A stretch of DNA of 64,000 nt from Micromussa lordhowensis (taxonomy: Eukaryota > Cnidaria > Anthozoa > Scleractinia > Lobophylliidae), in assembly GCA_964020085.1 (NCBI GenBank), contig OZ026607.1:4764886-4828885 (forward strand). The letters are read 5' to 3'. This document shows, piece by piece, positions 51,400 through 61,616 of this stretch. Position 1 is the stretch's first letter; each line of letters opens with the position of its first letter. A model generated the notes under the pieces. The model did no database searches. It was given only the letters and a program-made list of their open reading frames with translations, and was not told the DNA's origin. The position numbers and the translations under genes are program-made.

Positions 51400-53473
51400 C
51401 TGAGGAGTTAATAACCAAAAAATACGAACAACGGGGTGAAACGCCAACTTTGAAATCGCTATCCTTAAACCAACCGTGCGTTGTCGCCAAGGAACGCGCG
51501 CTAGGAATATAATTGAACTTTTGTTATCAAATTATGTCCTCAACCGAGGAATAATTATCATATACAAAACAACACGGGAACTTGTCAAAGATTAGTTTAC
51601 AAATGCGAGAGATATGAGCCGGATTAGGGCTTCCTAGATGAAGGGATAATATACTTATGATTCTAAGTGCCTTTACCTAGAAATGAAGATTACTAGATCG
51701 AGATAAGGGTGACCGGCTTAGAGACTGGACGCGTTTATATTTTCGCGTGCGCAGTATTCGCCATTTCTTAACTAATTGCCTTGCAATTACAAGCTTCACG
51801 GCTTTGCAAATAAGAATTTGTCGAATTATGGTTACTTTTTATTAGGTCGCCATGGACAATTACTTTTAGTGTTCCGAAGTTGATAACCATCAAATGTTCA
51901 CCATATAATCCTACCATTGGTTGATTATTTCAGTTCAGAGATCTGTTCCTTTTAATTAAAAGTTCTTCTTTTTCGGCTTTTCGTAATTAAAGTTAATTGC
52001 AATCAATGAAAAAGAAAACGCGAGACTCCGATAACAGTATGTTTCTGTTACTCGATATTCTCGTTGACTCGTAAACCCTAAGCAAATAACGTTTAGAAAC
52101 TGTAAACGCTGTACTAGGAAAATCGTGTGAAATGTGATAAACTTTGCTCGGTTTTCTTGCGATAAATGCCGTAAAAAAGTCTTGATGGAATCTTGCACGA
52201 CGTTCACACATCAAAAATAAGGACACTGTGTTTATAAACGGAAGCATCGAAGACAAACGATTTTTAAGACAAAGCTAAGAATTATTTATTACATTGTGGC
52301 CGAGAAGAAAGACAGCCGACGATAACATCACAGTCGACGACGAGACGTAAAGTGTGTTTATGAAACCGCTACTGTCGTTATTGTGTTTAGAAAGGGTCTT
52401 AAATGCATTCAAGAAGACTCAAATAAGTACGGATTAGTTTTCTAGCTGGTTTGCGCGATTTCGTCTTGAAAGACGCGTGCGTATAGCTTTTGTAACCAGC
52501 TGCGCGGGCTAAGGAGTGTTCCGCTCGTCTCATTTTTAGTAAGACTGGATCGAGAGTAGTGCGCATGACTGCCTGTGAGCAAGCGTTCATGGTATTGCTC
52601 GCGCGCACTGCATAGGGAATCTTCCGTGTCAGGAAGAATCGTGGCCTCGGTTTCCGCCGCTTTCTCAAGTCGCCTATCAGCGGCTGGTAGATCGAAGCCA
52701 GGAATGCGCGTAGCACAAATTTGAATGTAACGCAGTCATTGTTACTAAATTAGGCTTCTGTCCTGTCAGCTGGATCTATCACGATTGAAAATGCACAGCA
52801 ATGGGGAACTCTAAAATGTGTAATAACTTTTCCGTCAGGCCGTTCACGAAACAGAGGCCTTGAATCGAATTTTTGCTTGTGTATGCTCAAGGAGAAGTGT
52901 TACTTTATATGTATGTCTCTTTGGTCTTCACTCATCCGAATGCAATTTTATCATGTCTGTGGTGACTGACGCTTCGTCTTTTCATATTATTAGCTATAAA
53001 GGAACAAAGATGGTCAAGCCGAGGATGAGGAAGATTAATACAGATTGCAAGCGACGAACTTGAAAAGTTCAGGCTAAACTTTTCAAGATAATAATTATAT
53101 ACAAGAAAGAAAGTAACTTATAAAGGCCATTAACTCTCTCTATACCCCCTATTGTTGTCAAGGGCCAGGACTTCTCGTCTATTGGCGGTTTACACCGTCG
53201 CACAATCAAAAATAAAAATCGTAATCATTCAATAAATTAAGTCAAGAATCTGGGATATGATAGGTAAGTGATATACAAACAACCTGGCCATAAACAGCTG
53301 TCATTGAGTTTTGCCATTGAAACGAGACATTATTACTTCTGGTGCAAGAACTGTTCAGTAAGCAAAAACTTGAGCGATAACTCCTCTTTTGACCTACGCG
53401 AAAGACATCTCGTGTCGCCAATTTTAATGTCACACAACGCAAAAAACTTTGAAATTCAAACGTCCTCTATTTA
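51400..53473. other. No supported gene; CpG-retaining patch at 52,430-52,720
   Basis: The patch has many CG dinucleotides compared with its surroundings and includes a 105-codon minus ORF (52,399-52,716) of basic composition without any recognised motif. It could be a promoter or first exon of a minus-strand transcript. I cannot support more than that. Confidence 0.35.
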
Positions 53474-53660
53474 AGAAATAGAAAACATGTGCCGTGTTTC
53501 TATCGAGTTATAGAAACGCGAGTCAAAGTTTGGAAGAACGAGAAATGCTGTGGGAACACGAGCCGCAGGGAGTGTTTCCACAGCTTTTTCAAGTTCTCCC
53601 AAACTTTCACGAGTGTTTCTATAACTCGATAGGAACACGGAGAACATGTTTTCTATTTCT
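53474..53660. repeat. Foldback palindrome 3
   Basis: Arms of about 80 bp start AGAAATAGAAAACATGT and end ACATGTTTTCTATTTCT, with inner pairs CTATCGAGTTATAGAAAC, CCAAACTT and GCTGTGG. The central loop is CGAGCCGCAGGGA. Mismatches are scattered. Confidence 0.9.
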
Positions 53661-53786
53661 TTTAGAAAATACCGCGACTAAGAAAAAGACTGAAAAACAA
53701 CTTGTTTACTTCGATCATCAAAATGTAAATTCTCTTTGTTTGCGCCATCATTACGTCAACAGCTCGTAGTTCTGTATTTCTATGGA

Positions 53787-53990
53787 GTTTTAGTATAAAT
53801 CTACTAGCGTTCTATCACGAAGGCCGTTCTCTGATTGGCTACGCTACTCACTATCTATTCTGTGATAGATAGTGAGTAGCGTAACAGTGTGCACTTGTTA
53901 ACAAAATGACGGCCGTTTCTTGGCGTTTTCGAAGTGTTGAGAAGAGGATTTAGATTAAGTTTTGAACGACTAGCAGATTTATACTAAAAC
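53787..53990. mobile_element. TIR element with a nested 19-bp perfect hairpin
   Basis: Ends GTTTTAGTATAAATCT...AGATTTATACTAAAAC are perfect inverse repeats over 16 bp, extending to CTAG. Inside, 53,840-53,858 and 53,865-53,883 form a perfect 19-bp stem (TACGCTACTCACTATCTAT and inverse) with a six-base loop. No ORF. Confidence 0.9.
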
Positions 53991-54094
53991 AATTAGATTA
54001 TTCTCTCTCGATTTCTATCGTGCGATAGTTGACTCGGGCTGCGCCCTCGTCAACTATCACGCGATAGAAATCTCGAGCTCATAATCTAATTGTT
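53988..54094. repeat. Foldback palindrome 4
   Basis: Outer arms AACAATTAGATTAT/ATAATCTAATTGTT and inner arms GATTTCTATCG, GCGATAGTTGAC and their inverse enclose a GC-rich centre (GGGCTGCGCCC). It abuts the preceding TIR element, sharing its terminal bases. Confidence 0.9.
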
Positions 54095-54221
54095 AAATAG
54101 AAACACGGTTTTAAACCAATCAACGTGTGTATTTGCTTTGGGTTTTTTTTCTAAAACAAAATGAGGAACTCTGTCGAGCTTTTAACGTTGTAGAACGTCA
54201 AGTTCTTGGAGGGTCTTCGAA

Positions 54222-55450
54222 CCACTTTAAATGTGGGTTAAATCGCTAACTTTCTTGAATTATAAATATAACATGGAACGAAAGTAATGTAACATGTAAT
54301 GAAAGTAATGCAAAAAGGCCATTAAGAGACTATGTCTCTGGCCCCCTGTTGAAAACACTACCTTGGTCTATTGTTGTTTAGGCGGGGGTACTAATGAATA
54401 GGAGTGAAATTTGAAGTAATATTAAAAGGAAACTGTTATAGGATTAAGATGGGTTGGAAACACTACCAGACAGTTGACCCGCGCAAAAGAGAGCCCCAGG
54501 TTGCTAGGGGACGGTTTGGTATCCGTCTACTAATTCTTCACTTCAAATTTCAATTTTCCAAATCCATCACATCTTGAACATTTCATATTTTTCTCAATTT
54601 AACCTATCCGTTGAGAAAAAAATATCACACAAAAATTTACGCCGCCAAAACCGCCAAACAGTGGTTAATGAAATAAGCATAGAGATTTAGTGTCGCTTGA
54701 AACGTGACCGAGATATTGGCAGAAAGGCCGTGTTAAGCGACATCAAAACAGCCTTCACGTGTACCCCGCCTTAAGGGCCAGGGGTATTGTTATGATCCCT
54801 CATCTATTGTTTTGAGAACCAAGGAAGCACGCAGCGGGAAAGGCCTTTGTCCAAAACGCAATGAACGCTGTAGGTTGTCACAGCTGATTAAGATCGGTTG
54901 GTTACTTCTAATTCCCACATCGTTTACAATATATGTATTTTGTATCCCTCTCATTAAAAGAGCTACATCACAGTTTGCGCTTCCTGAAAAGTTAAGGCTA
55001 AATTTTTCAAGTTCGTCCTTTGTAATCCGTGTTAATCTTCATCCTTAACCATCCTTGTTCCTTTATGCTTTAACTCTTTTGTGGTTTTCCATCTAAGTAA
55101 ACTATGGCCTGTTCACAGTCCCCTATATTTCCGTGAGATCGTAGATGTCGATCGTTAAGTTCGACGGACCGACATCTTGGTCTCTTGATTCGAGCGAAAC
55201 TGGGGAGAGTACAAAATGTTCGTGGGTAGGGGCGGTGGGGTTAATAGCGTAGGGGTGGAGGAGCGAAAAAAGTAGGGACACTCTATTTCAGGCTTCCTTC
55301 GAATTAAAGTGAATTTTACACGGGGCAAAAATTACTCAAACTGCCGAGCTCCTTGAAAAAGTAAGTTTATTTCATCTTTGTGAGCGAGGTAACATTCATG
55401 TGACAAGACAATACTGTACTTCCTTATTTATATTACTTCAAATTTCACGC
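54222..55450. repeat. Duplicated block, copy 1
   Basis: Direct counterpart of the block at 56,309-57,690. Shared stretches include TGGGTTGGAAACACTACCAG, AGAGAGCCCCAGGTTGCTAG, CTAATTCTTCACTTCAAATT, GAAACGTGACCGAGATATTG, ATTGTTTTGAGAACCAAGG and CTGATTAAGATC. By eye the identity is high over 54,400-54,770 and lower outside. Long ORFs are not conserved between the copies, so it is non-coding. Confidence 0.85.
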
Positions 55451-55702
55451 CTACTGCATGTTTACCCCCGCCTTAATGGGAGTAGTTACTTCGTACAATA
55501 TCTGTATGTGAAACACGTCTCTTTAGTCTGCTCTCATCCAAATGAAGTTGTACCATATCTATAGTAATGCTTCGTCTCTGCACATCTTCACATCATTTTG
55601 CCTACATCGAAAATGTGTTAGGTTAAAGGAGCTCAGTCACTGTATTTTCAGTTATTTTGGCCACATACAAAATTGCCTTTAAATTAAGGAAACCTGAAAA
55701 TA

Positions 55703-56241
55703 GTATTTATTTATTATTTATTTATTTATAGATTCGTAGAGTACAATAGGAGAGAACAATAGGACACGTAGTCCCCTACTTGGTTCACCCTCCTAATCCA
55801 ACCCTATAAAATGTAGAAAAACCAACCCCTTACCCCAAAAAACTAGAATTAAATATTTATAATATACTATAGATATCAACCTAAGAAGTAGAAAGAAAAA
55901 CATGGAAAAGGTAATATAAATCGTGGACTACAATGATACTAACAAGAGCAAGCTTTAAAAATATTTACACGGCGACACTTAGGACAAATAATCTTGAAAG
56001 AACGTACATTGTCGCCATCAAAAACATTAAATAATCGCTTAAAGTAAAAAGATTCGAGTTGGCGTTTGAAAGAGCATAGTGTGGTAGCTACTTTGATCTC
56101 TTCAGGAATACCATTCCATATTATCGCAATTCTATTGATAAAGTAATCTCTGAAAAGGGAAGTAAGTTTACAAAGAAAGCAAAACACCAAAGAGACTATA
56201 ATAAACCGTAAAGAATGGTTAAGGATGGAGAAGATAAACAC
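55703..56241 (-). mobile_element. 5'-truncated LINE (CR1/L2-like), C-terminal ORF2 end and 3' tail
   Basis: The minus frame 55,939-56,241 contains SLFRDYFINRIAIIWNGIPE and then a SFKRQLESFY segment. This matches the characteristic non-LTR retrotransposon ORF2 C-terminus (FNR..LWN.LP.....S...FK..L), and it ends in a short Cys-containing tail. Downstream on the minus strand lies an AT-rich 3' region ending in an (ATAAA)n-like microsatellite (55,703-55,730), as is usual for such elements. Reverse transcriptase and endonuclease are absent, so this is a dead 5'-truncated copy. The clade (CR1, L2 or Rex1) is not certain. Confidence 0.75.
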
Positions 56242-56308
56242 GGACTACGAACGACGAACTTGAAAAATTTAGGCTAACCTTTTCAAGATGGGCAAACCAT
56301 GACGCTGA

Positions 56309-57690
56309 CACTTTAAATTTGCGTTAAATCGCTAACTTTCTTAAATTATAATTATATCATGGAACGAAAGTAATGTACAAAGGCCATTAAGGCGGGGGTA
56401 AACATGAACAGGTGTGAAATTTGAAGTGTTATACAAAAGGAAATTGTTAGGATTAAGATGGGTTGGAAACACTACCAGACAGTTGACCCCCGCAAAAGAG
56501 AGCCCCAGGTTGCTAGGGGACTGTTTGGTATCCGTGTACTAATTCTTCACTTCAAATTTCAATTTTCCAAATCCATCAAATCTTCAACATTCCATATTTT
56601 CCTCAATTTAACCTATCCTTTGAGAAAAAATATCTCTTTCCCAAAATGCCCAAAAATCACCCAAAAATTTACACAAAACCGCCAAACAGTGGTTAATGAG
56701 ATAAGCAGAGAGATTTAGTGTCGCTTGAAACGTGACCGAGATATTGGCAGAAAGGCCGTGTTAAGCAACCTCAAAACAGCCTTCACGTCTGGACGCCCTG
56801 TTGAAATTAGCTTCTACTAGTATTGAGGGCAGGGGGTATTGTTATGACTTCTCATTTATTGTTTTGAGAACCAAGGTACCACCGCCAGATAAATATATCC
56901 TTTCGTTCAAACGCAATGAATAGATCGTTTTCACATGACGTCATCCCTTTCTAAAATCCGAAACTCTAAAGAGCCACCAAACTTTTTATCCTCATTGAGC
57001 ATAAGAGACCGTATATTTATATCTGATTACAATTTTATAGCTCAATAGCGTGTTTCGTTTGGAAATCAGAGCATTTTGAATTTCAGAGTTATGTCAGTGC
57101 GTGACACAAAGCTGCGATCGCATTTGCCGAAAAATATATACCTATCTCATGATTTGTAGCTTTTTTTAGAAGTTAGAGCATTAGGAAAAGTGCTTATGTA
57201 ATGCTTGCTTGTTAAGTACAGATAATCAGTCGCCTAGATAGCCAAAGTATAAAGTTCCAGATGTTTACACTATTTTCCGGCCGCCATGTTGGTGCTCATG
57301 ATGGTGCACCAACATGGCGTTTCCATACTAAGCTCTGTAAATTTCTGCGAAACATTTCGACGAATATCTGCGGTTTGGGTAAACGCACAGACCTAAAACT
57401 CGGAGAAATGTCTGCTTTATGTATTTCCAATAAGATCATAATTTCTTGACTTTATCCACTGAATGGTTTTCGATTTATTTCTTTATTGCGTGACAGTGAA
57501 AACGATCTGTTGTCACATGCAACTGATTAAGATCCTTGGTTACTTCTACTGAATTCCCACGCATTGTTTACAATCAAAAACTATCGTAAATATAGATTTT
57601 GTGTTCTTCTTTCATCGCTTCATCTCTATAACATCATTTATGAACGAGGTAACATGCGAGTCACAAGACATAATACTTAAGAAGGTTTTA
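56309..57690. repeat. Duplicated block, copy 2 (carries an insertion)
   Basis: Counterpart of 54,222-55,450. It follows the same order through ACGCAATGAA (about 56,919), is interrupted by the inverted-repeat element 56,922-57,508, and resumes with TGTCACATGCAACTGATTAA and AACGAGGTAACAT. It ends just upstream of the TRIM promoter block. Confidence 0.85.
56922..57508. mobile_element. 587-bp TIR element inserted in duplicated block
   Basis: Perfect 13-bp terminal inverted repeats, AGATCGTTTTCAC (56,922-56,934) and GTGAAAACGATCT (57,496-57,508). It is absent from the aligned position of the sister block (about 54,866-54,880). Inside is a hairpin, CGCCATGTTGGTGC (57,282-57,295) with GCACCAACATGGCG (57,306-57,319). 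A related fragment (GGCCGCCAT...CACCAACATGGCGT) lies at about 60,650-60,715 beside the first TRIM gene. No coding capacity. Confidence 0.8.
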
Positions 57691-58119
57691 AGAATGATTT
57701 TAACCTGCATGCCTAATTCAGTCTGGGTACTAAAATTCACATACTTACAAACATAGTGTAGATTCAGCGGCCACCATTTTATTTGTTGTTTACTTATTTT
57801 ACAACCACTTCATAACATTTCGGATTAAATTTTGGGGAGGGTTTGTCTGTTTGTTTATTTTTTTTTTTCGGTAGACTGTGCGCGGTAAATGAAAAATACG
57901 ACAAGCATTTCCGATTTATCAATTACTTAGCGCCTCTTTACTGACCCCGGGCTTCATTTATATATTTTTTTTATAGTTATCGATGCAAATCGCTCAAGAG
58001 ACCGACTCAGACTTCAATAATTTCTTCACACTTGATTGGCTACAAGCAGACAGTTATTTTTCTCGGAAACTAAAAATAAACTCTTGGCGCAGTAGTGTTT
58101 CGCAAGCTTCTATGTAGCG
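57680..58119 (+). repeat. Promoter-proximal duplicated block of TRIM copy 1
   Basis: Matches 61,617-62,007 almost base for base in several stretches (GAATGATTTTAACCTGCATG, CATAGTGTAGATTCA, GGAGGGTTTGTCTGTTTGTT, ACAAGCATTTCCGATTTATC, GGCGCAGTAGTGTTTCGCAA). It has about 75 extra bases between the Pol II elements and the distal part (about 57,922-58,002) that copy 2 lacks. The match shows that the tandem gene duplication includes this 5' flank. Confidence 0.9.
58035..58079 (+). promoter_or_regulatory. Putative core promoter of TRIM-NHL gene 1
   Basis: An inverted CCAAT box (ATTGG, 58,035-58,039) and a TATA/MEF2-like box (CTAAAAATAA, 58,070-58,079) lie 81-85 and 41-50 nt upstream of the ATG. Both are conserved at nearly the same distances in the second gene. 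The TATA-like position implies a very short 5' UTR. Transcription start is inferred, not seen. Confidence 0.5.
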
Positions 58120-60327
58120 ATGGAGTCCTTTTTGAAAGACCTCAAGAAACATCTTGAATGCTCGATTTGTCTCGATACCTATAACGAACCCAAAACTATA
58201 TCATGTCTGCACACATTCTGCTGCCAGTGTTTGGAGAATCATGCAAGAGCCAGCCTCAGACAAGGAAAGTTCCGTTGTCCAGAGTGTCAGGCCCAAATTG
58301 ATCTGCCCGAAGGAAATAGTTTCGAACGTTTACCGAGCAGTTTTTTACATAACAGTTTGTTGAGTCTCCTTGCCGCTCGACGGACTGGCGATGGAAGTAA
58401 CTTGGCTTGTTCCCAATGTAAGAAAACCAACTCTCAGATGTACTACTGCTTTGACTGTGGACGGTTTATGTGCCCAGACTGTTACAACGCACACGAAATG
58501 CTAAGCGCATCGTTCGAAGGACACAAAGTCACACCAGTGAAGGATTTTAAAGCAGAAGACTACGAAGCGTTGCTGAAGCGACCACAGCCATTTTGTTCAC
58601 AGCAGTTCCACGAGAACGAAATCACGAGATTTTTCTGCTTTCCGTGTCAAGCTTGCGTTTGCCAAAGTTGCATAGTCACGGATCACCGAAATCACGACAT
58701 CGTTTTACTCGACAAAGCAGCTCATGACGAGAAACCCAATATCATGTCTGGCGCAGAAATGATCAACGAAAGGGTGAGCGAGCTTTGTGAAGTGATTCGA
58801 CAATATGAAGAAACGGCTTCTAAACTGGAAAACAACGTCGCAGCCGCTAAACGCGAGGTCTCGCAAGCTGCTGGGCAAATGATCGAAATGATTCGAGGAC
58901 GCGAGCGCGAGGCGATTACATCACTCGAGACAACACGCGTGACGAGACTCGAGAGAATTAATTCCGCCATCCAGCAAGCTCAGTCCCTGCTCAAACAAAG
59001 GCAGCAAGCGGTTGAGTTTGCTAAAAATCTGACAGAAAGAAGCTCAAGCTGGGATATCATGACGAACAAGGAAACTTTGAAGCAGCGATTTGAAGTGTTA
59101 CGTGAAACTGAAGTTCCAAAACATAATGAAACCTCGTTCGTCAAATTTACCGCTGCTTCTGTAAAGGACTTGAAATTAGGTTTTATTTCAAAGGCACTGC
59201 CAGACGCAAATCAATCAACGCTTGAAGGACTGAAGCAAACTCTTCAGGCTGGTGTACCAGCAGAGTTTACGTTATGCCTCAGAACCTCTGAAGGGAAGAT
59301 GATTAACCAGCCTGATCAGAAAGATCATGTTGAAGTTCTGATTGAACCCGCTAAAGATGTTGCAAATGTGATTGTTAGCGAGAAAGAGGACGGTAATCTT
59401 CAGATGAAATTTATTCCAATAGTACCGGGCGCCTACAGCATTGAAGTGAAGATCAATGGCGATAAACTTCCAACCTGTCCTTTCACGGTGCAGGTGAAAG
59501 AACGCGAACTTGTTGTCGTTGACGAGTTGGACTTAAAATTCTTTTCAGGAGACGGGCCACAATGGTTGGAAGGAATCGCTGTCAACACAGAAGGCAAGAT
59601 AGCTGTGACAGATTACCTTGGCCACTGTGTTTATGTACTCGATAGAGATGGTAACTGTTTAAGGAAAATTGGTAGCAGAGGAGGAAATCCTGGACAATTT
59701 ATCTCCCCAGGTGGAGTTTCCATGGTAAACAACAACGAGATTCTAATTGCAGATCGAGGGAATCATAGAATTCAACACATAAACATCCAGACAGGAATTG
59801 TTGTGAAAATCTTTGGAAAACATGGTGCAGGAAAAGGAGAGTTTAAGAATCCACTTGATGTTTGTTTAGATGACGAAGGACGCATTGTTGTAACCGAGTT
59901 CGGCAATCATAGGATACAAGTGCTCTCACAGGAAGGAGAAACTATTTCCATATTTGGAGAGAGTGGCCCAGAGAAACTCAATCATCCAGCAAGCTGTATT
60001 CCTTACAAAAACAAGTTTCTAGTAATAGATGAAAACAATATTAGAGTTTTTGATCAGTCAGGAACTTTTATGTACAAGTTTGGGAATCTTGGGAATCAAG
60101 ACGGAGAATTGAATATTCCTACAAGTATGCTTCTAGACAGCTCCAATAATCTTCTTGTATGTGATTTTAAGAATAACCGAGTTCAGCAGTTTTCTTTGGA
60201 CGGTCGCTTCACAGGCAAAACTATCACTGATATACCACGTCCTGTAGGAATAGCAACAGCGCCAGATGGACGTGTTCTAGTGACAAGCTGGATAGCCGAG
60301 AGCTCGAGAGTATATATATTGAAGTAG
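58120..60327 (+). CDS. TRIM-NHL protein (TRIM2/3/71-like E3 ubiquitin ligase), copy 1, complete
   Basis: Single-exon gene of 735 codons. Residues 14-56 form a C3HC4 RING (C14, C17, C29, H31, C34, C37, C53, C56), the E2-binding module of ubiquitin ligases. B-box 1 spans about 97-135 and B-box 2 about 159-192 (C159, H164, C173, C176, C181, C184, H189, H192). A coiled coil for dimerisation covers about 205-315. A filamin/ABP280 repeat lies at about 361-460. NHL repeats from about 470 to the end form a beta-propeller. This order is the class VII TRIM architecture; family members bind RNA or protein targets through the propeller and act in mRNA repression, cytoskeletal turnover or innate defence. 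All zinc ligands are intact and no defect is seen. The start is chosen because the ATG lies directly before the RING, as usual, and the same context is conserved in copy 2. Orthology to a particular vertebrate TRIM cannot be decided here; lineage-specific expansion is likely. Confidence 0.97.
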   Translation: MESFLKDLKKHLECSICLDTYNEPKTISCLHTFCCQCLENHARASLRQGKFRCPECQAQIDLPEGNSFERLPSSFLHNSLLSLLAARRTGDGSNLACSQCKKTNSQMYYCFDCGRFMCPDCYNAHEMLSASFEGHKVTPVKDFKAEDYEALLKRPQPFCSQQFHENEITRFFCFPCQACVCQSCIVTDHRNHDIVLLDKAAHDEKPNIMSGAEMINERVSELCEVIRQYEETASKLENNVAAAKREVSQAAGQMIEMIRGREREAITSLETTRVTRLERINSAIQQAQSLLKQRQQAVEFAKNLTERSSSWDIMTNKETLKQRFEVLRETEVPKHNETSFVKFTAASVKDLKLGFISKALPDANQSTLEGLKQTLQAGVPAEFTLCLRTSEGKMINQPDQKDHVEVLIEPAKDVANVIVSEKEDGNLQMKFIPIVPGAYSIEVKINGDKLPTCPFTVQVKERELVVVDELDLKFFSGDGPQWLEGIAVNTEGKIAVTDYLGHCVYVLDRDGNCLRKIGSRGGNPGQFISPGGVSMVNNNEILIADRGNHRIQHINIQTGIVVKIFGKHGAGKGEFKNPLDVCLDDEGRIVVTEFGNHRIQVLSQEGETISIFGESGPEKLNHPASCIPYKNKFLVIDENNIRVFDQSGTFMYKFGNLGNQDGELNIPTSMLLDSSNNLLVCDFKNNRVQQFSLDGRFTGKTITDIPRPVGIATAPDGRVLVTSWIAESSRVYILK

Positions 60328-60754
60328 ATGTTTCAGTAATCAGTAGTACCTACTAGTTGTCACTTTTTGCCGACCCTATGTTAGACCACACGGTCTCCCG
60401 CTATGCAACATTTAAGCCGGACAGAATTTCTCACTATGTAATAGAGCACGTTTGAATTTTAAAGTTTATACGTTGCGTGGCATTAAAATGGCGGCCCGAT
60501 AAGGTCTCGAATAGGTCAAAAGTTTTTGGTAACTAAACAGTTCTTTCTCTAGAAGAAGTATTAATTTCAATATGTCGGAGCTCTAGGGTAAAAGCATTTC
60601 GTTTCGATGGCAAAACTCGATGACAGAATGAGATGCTTCTGTTACTTTACGGCCGCCATCAGTTGGTCCCCCTCCGATCGAATGGCACCAACATGGCGTC
60701 TCCATACAAAGCTCTATATTCGATCTATATACTTGGTAGAAACATGTTTATGAA
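60328..60754. other. 3' flank of TRIM copy 1
   Basis: No gene. Contains a degenerate inverted pair (GGCCGCCAT...ACCAACATGGCG, about 60,650-60,700) followed by TCCATACAAAGCTCT, related to the interior of the element at 56,922-57,508. No clear AATAAA lies close to the stop codon; an ATTAAA occurs near 60,482. Confidence 0.5.
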
Positions 60755-61037
60755 TAACGCGCGTAACCACACAGACCTAACTCTTGGTGAGGTTGCAAGG
60801 GAGGCAAAAATGGTTCTGCCGCACCGAAATTTTCAAATCGGAGATATCGTACTACTCACAGATTAGAAGTCGCCAGGGGGTTTTTGGTAACTTGCACGCA
60901 TAACAGGCGTTAAGACAAACCAGCGAGACCGTCTTGTGAGAAGCGTCACCATGAAAAAAAAATCAAGCACACCTGAACGTCCTATAGACAAGATACTCTT
61001 ACTTGAAGGAGCAGCTAAATTTGCGGAGGAAGCTTAA
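60755..61037 (+). pseudogene. BEL/Pao retrotransposon pol C-terminal remnant, two nonsense codons
   Basis: One frame shows the conserved end of BEL/Pao polyproteins (the small domain after integrase): RNFQIGDIVLL, then LARITG, then RLVRSVT and ERPIDKILLLEGAAKF, closing at a natural stop at 61,037. The frame is interrupted by TAG at 60,864-60,866 and TAA at 60,888-60,890, with no frameshift between the segments. Protease, reverse transcriptase, RNase H, most of integrase and any LTRs are missing, so this is a dead fragment. It lies exactly between the two tandem TRIM genes. Confidence 0.8.
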
Positions 61038-61616
61038 TTGTGGGACTTGGCTATCTAAAAATGGTTCGAGCTGTTTTTTAATATTTAACAGTCGTCCTCG
61101 TTTTGAATTTCGTTAATGAAATAACAACTTAAACATTAACGACCTGCCCATTAACGACCTGTGCAATAGTGCTACGGTATTTATCTGGTATTTATCTATA
61201 AGTTCTAAATAATGATTTCTTTTTGTCCACGTAAGAAACTATTATGACGTTCCGGTTAAGGAAGAATGTTTGCACTTCAACCATTTATGACGGTACGTTT
61301 GTAAATAATTGCGGTTAGCAAATGTACTAGAATGTTTCAACCGTAGGTGAAGAGTAAAGTGTTCTACATTCAATTTAACAAACATGTCAATTCATTTTAG
61401 GATGACCTACTTAAAAGGCTCTATTAGGTAGAGGCATAAACAAAAAGTGACTAAGTTGGGATCGCGAAAATTACATTTGCCCAAAAGTGACTAAGATGGG
61501 GTTTATAATTGGCCCACAGAAAAGATTATAATGGGGTAGGGGTTCTGAGTGGCCAGCGGCAAATACCCAGCGATAATTGACCCAAGTACCCTCCCCCCCC
61601 CCCCCAATCCCCGGGC
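61038..61616. other. Spacer between TRIM genes
   Basis: No gene. Near 61,440-61,500 the phrase AAAAGTGACTAAG(T/A)TGGG occurs twice. A C-run with CCCTCCCCCCCCC lies at about 61,590-61,606. This part may be a decayed repeat, but its ends cannot be defined. Confidence 0.5.

Noticed and set aside
56458..56718. Plus ORF of 86 codons in duplicated block copy 2
   Set aside because: The frame is not preserved in copy 1 at 54,450-54,700, which has indels, so it is not under coding constraint.
58722..58970. Minus ORF opposite the TRIM coiled coil (also 62,607-62,855)
   Set aside because: Antisense shadow of the conserved TRIM coding sequence.
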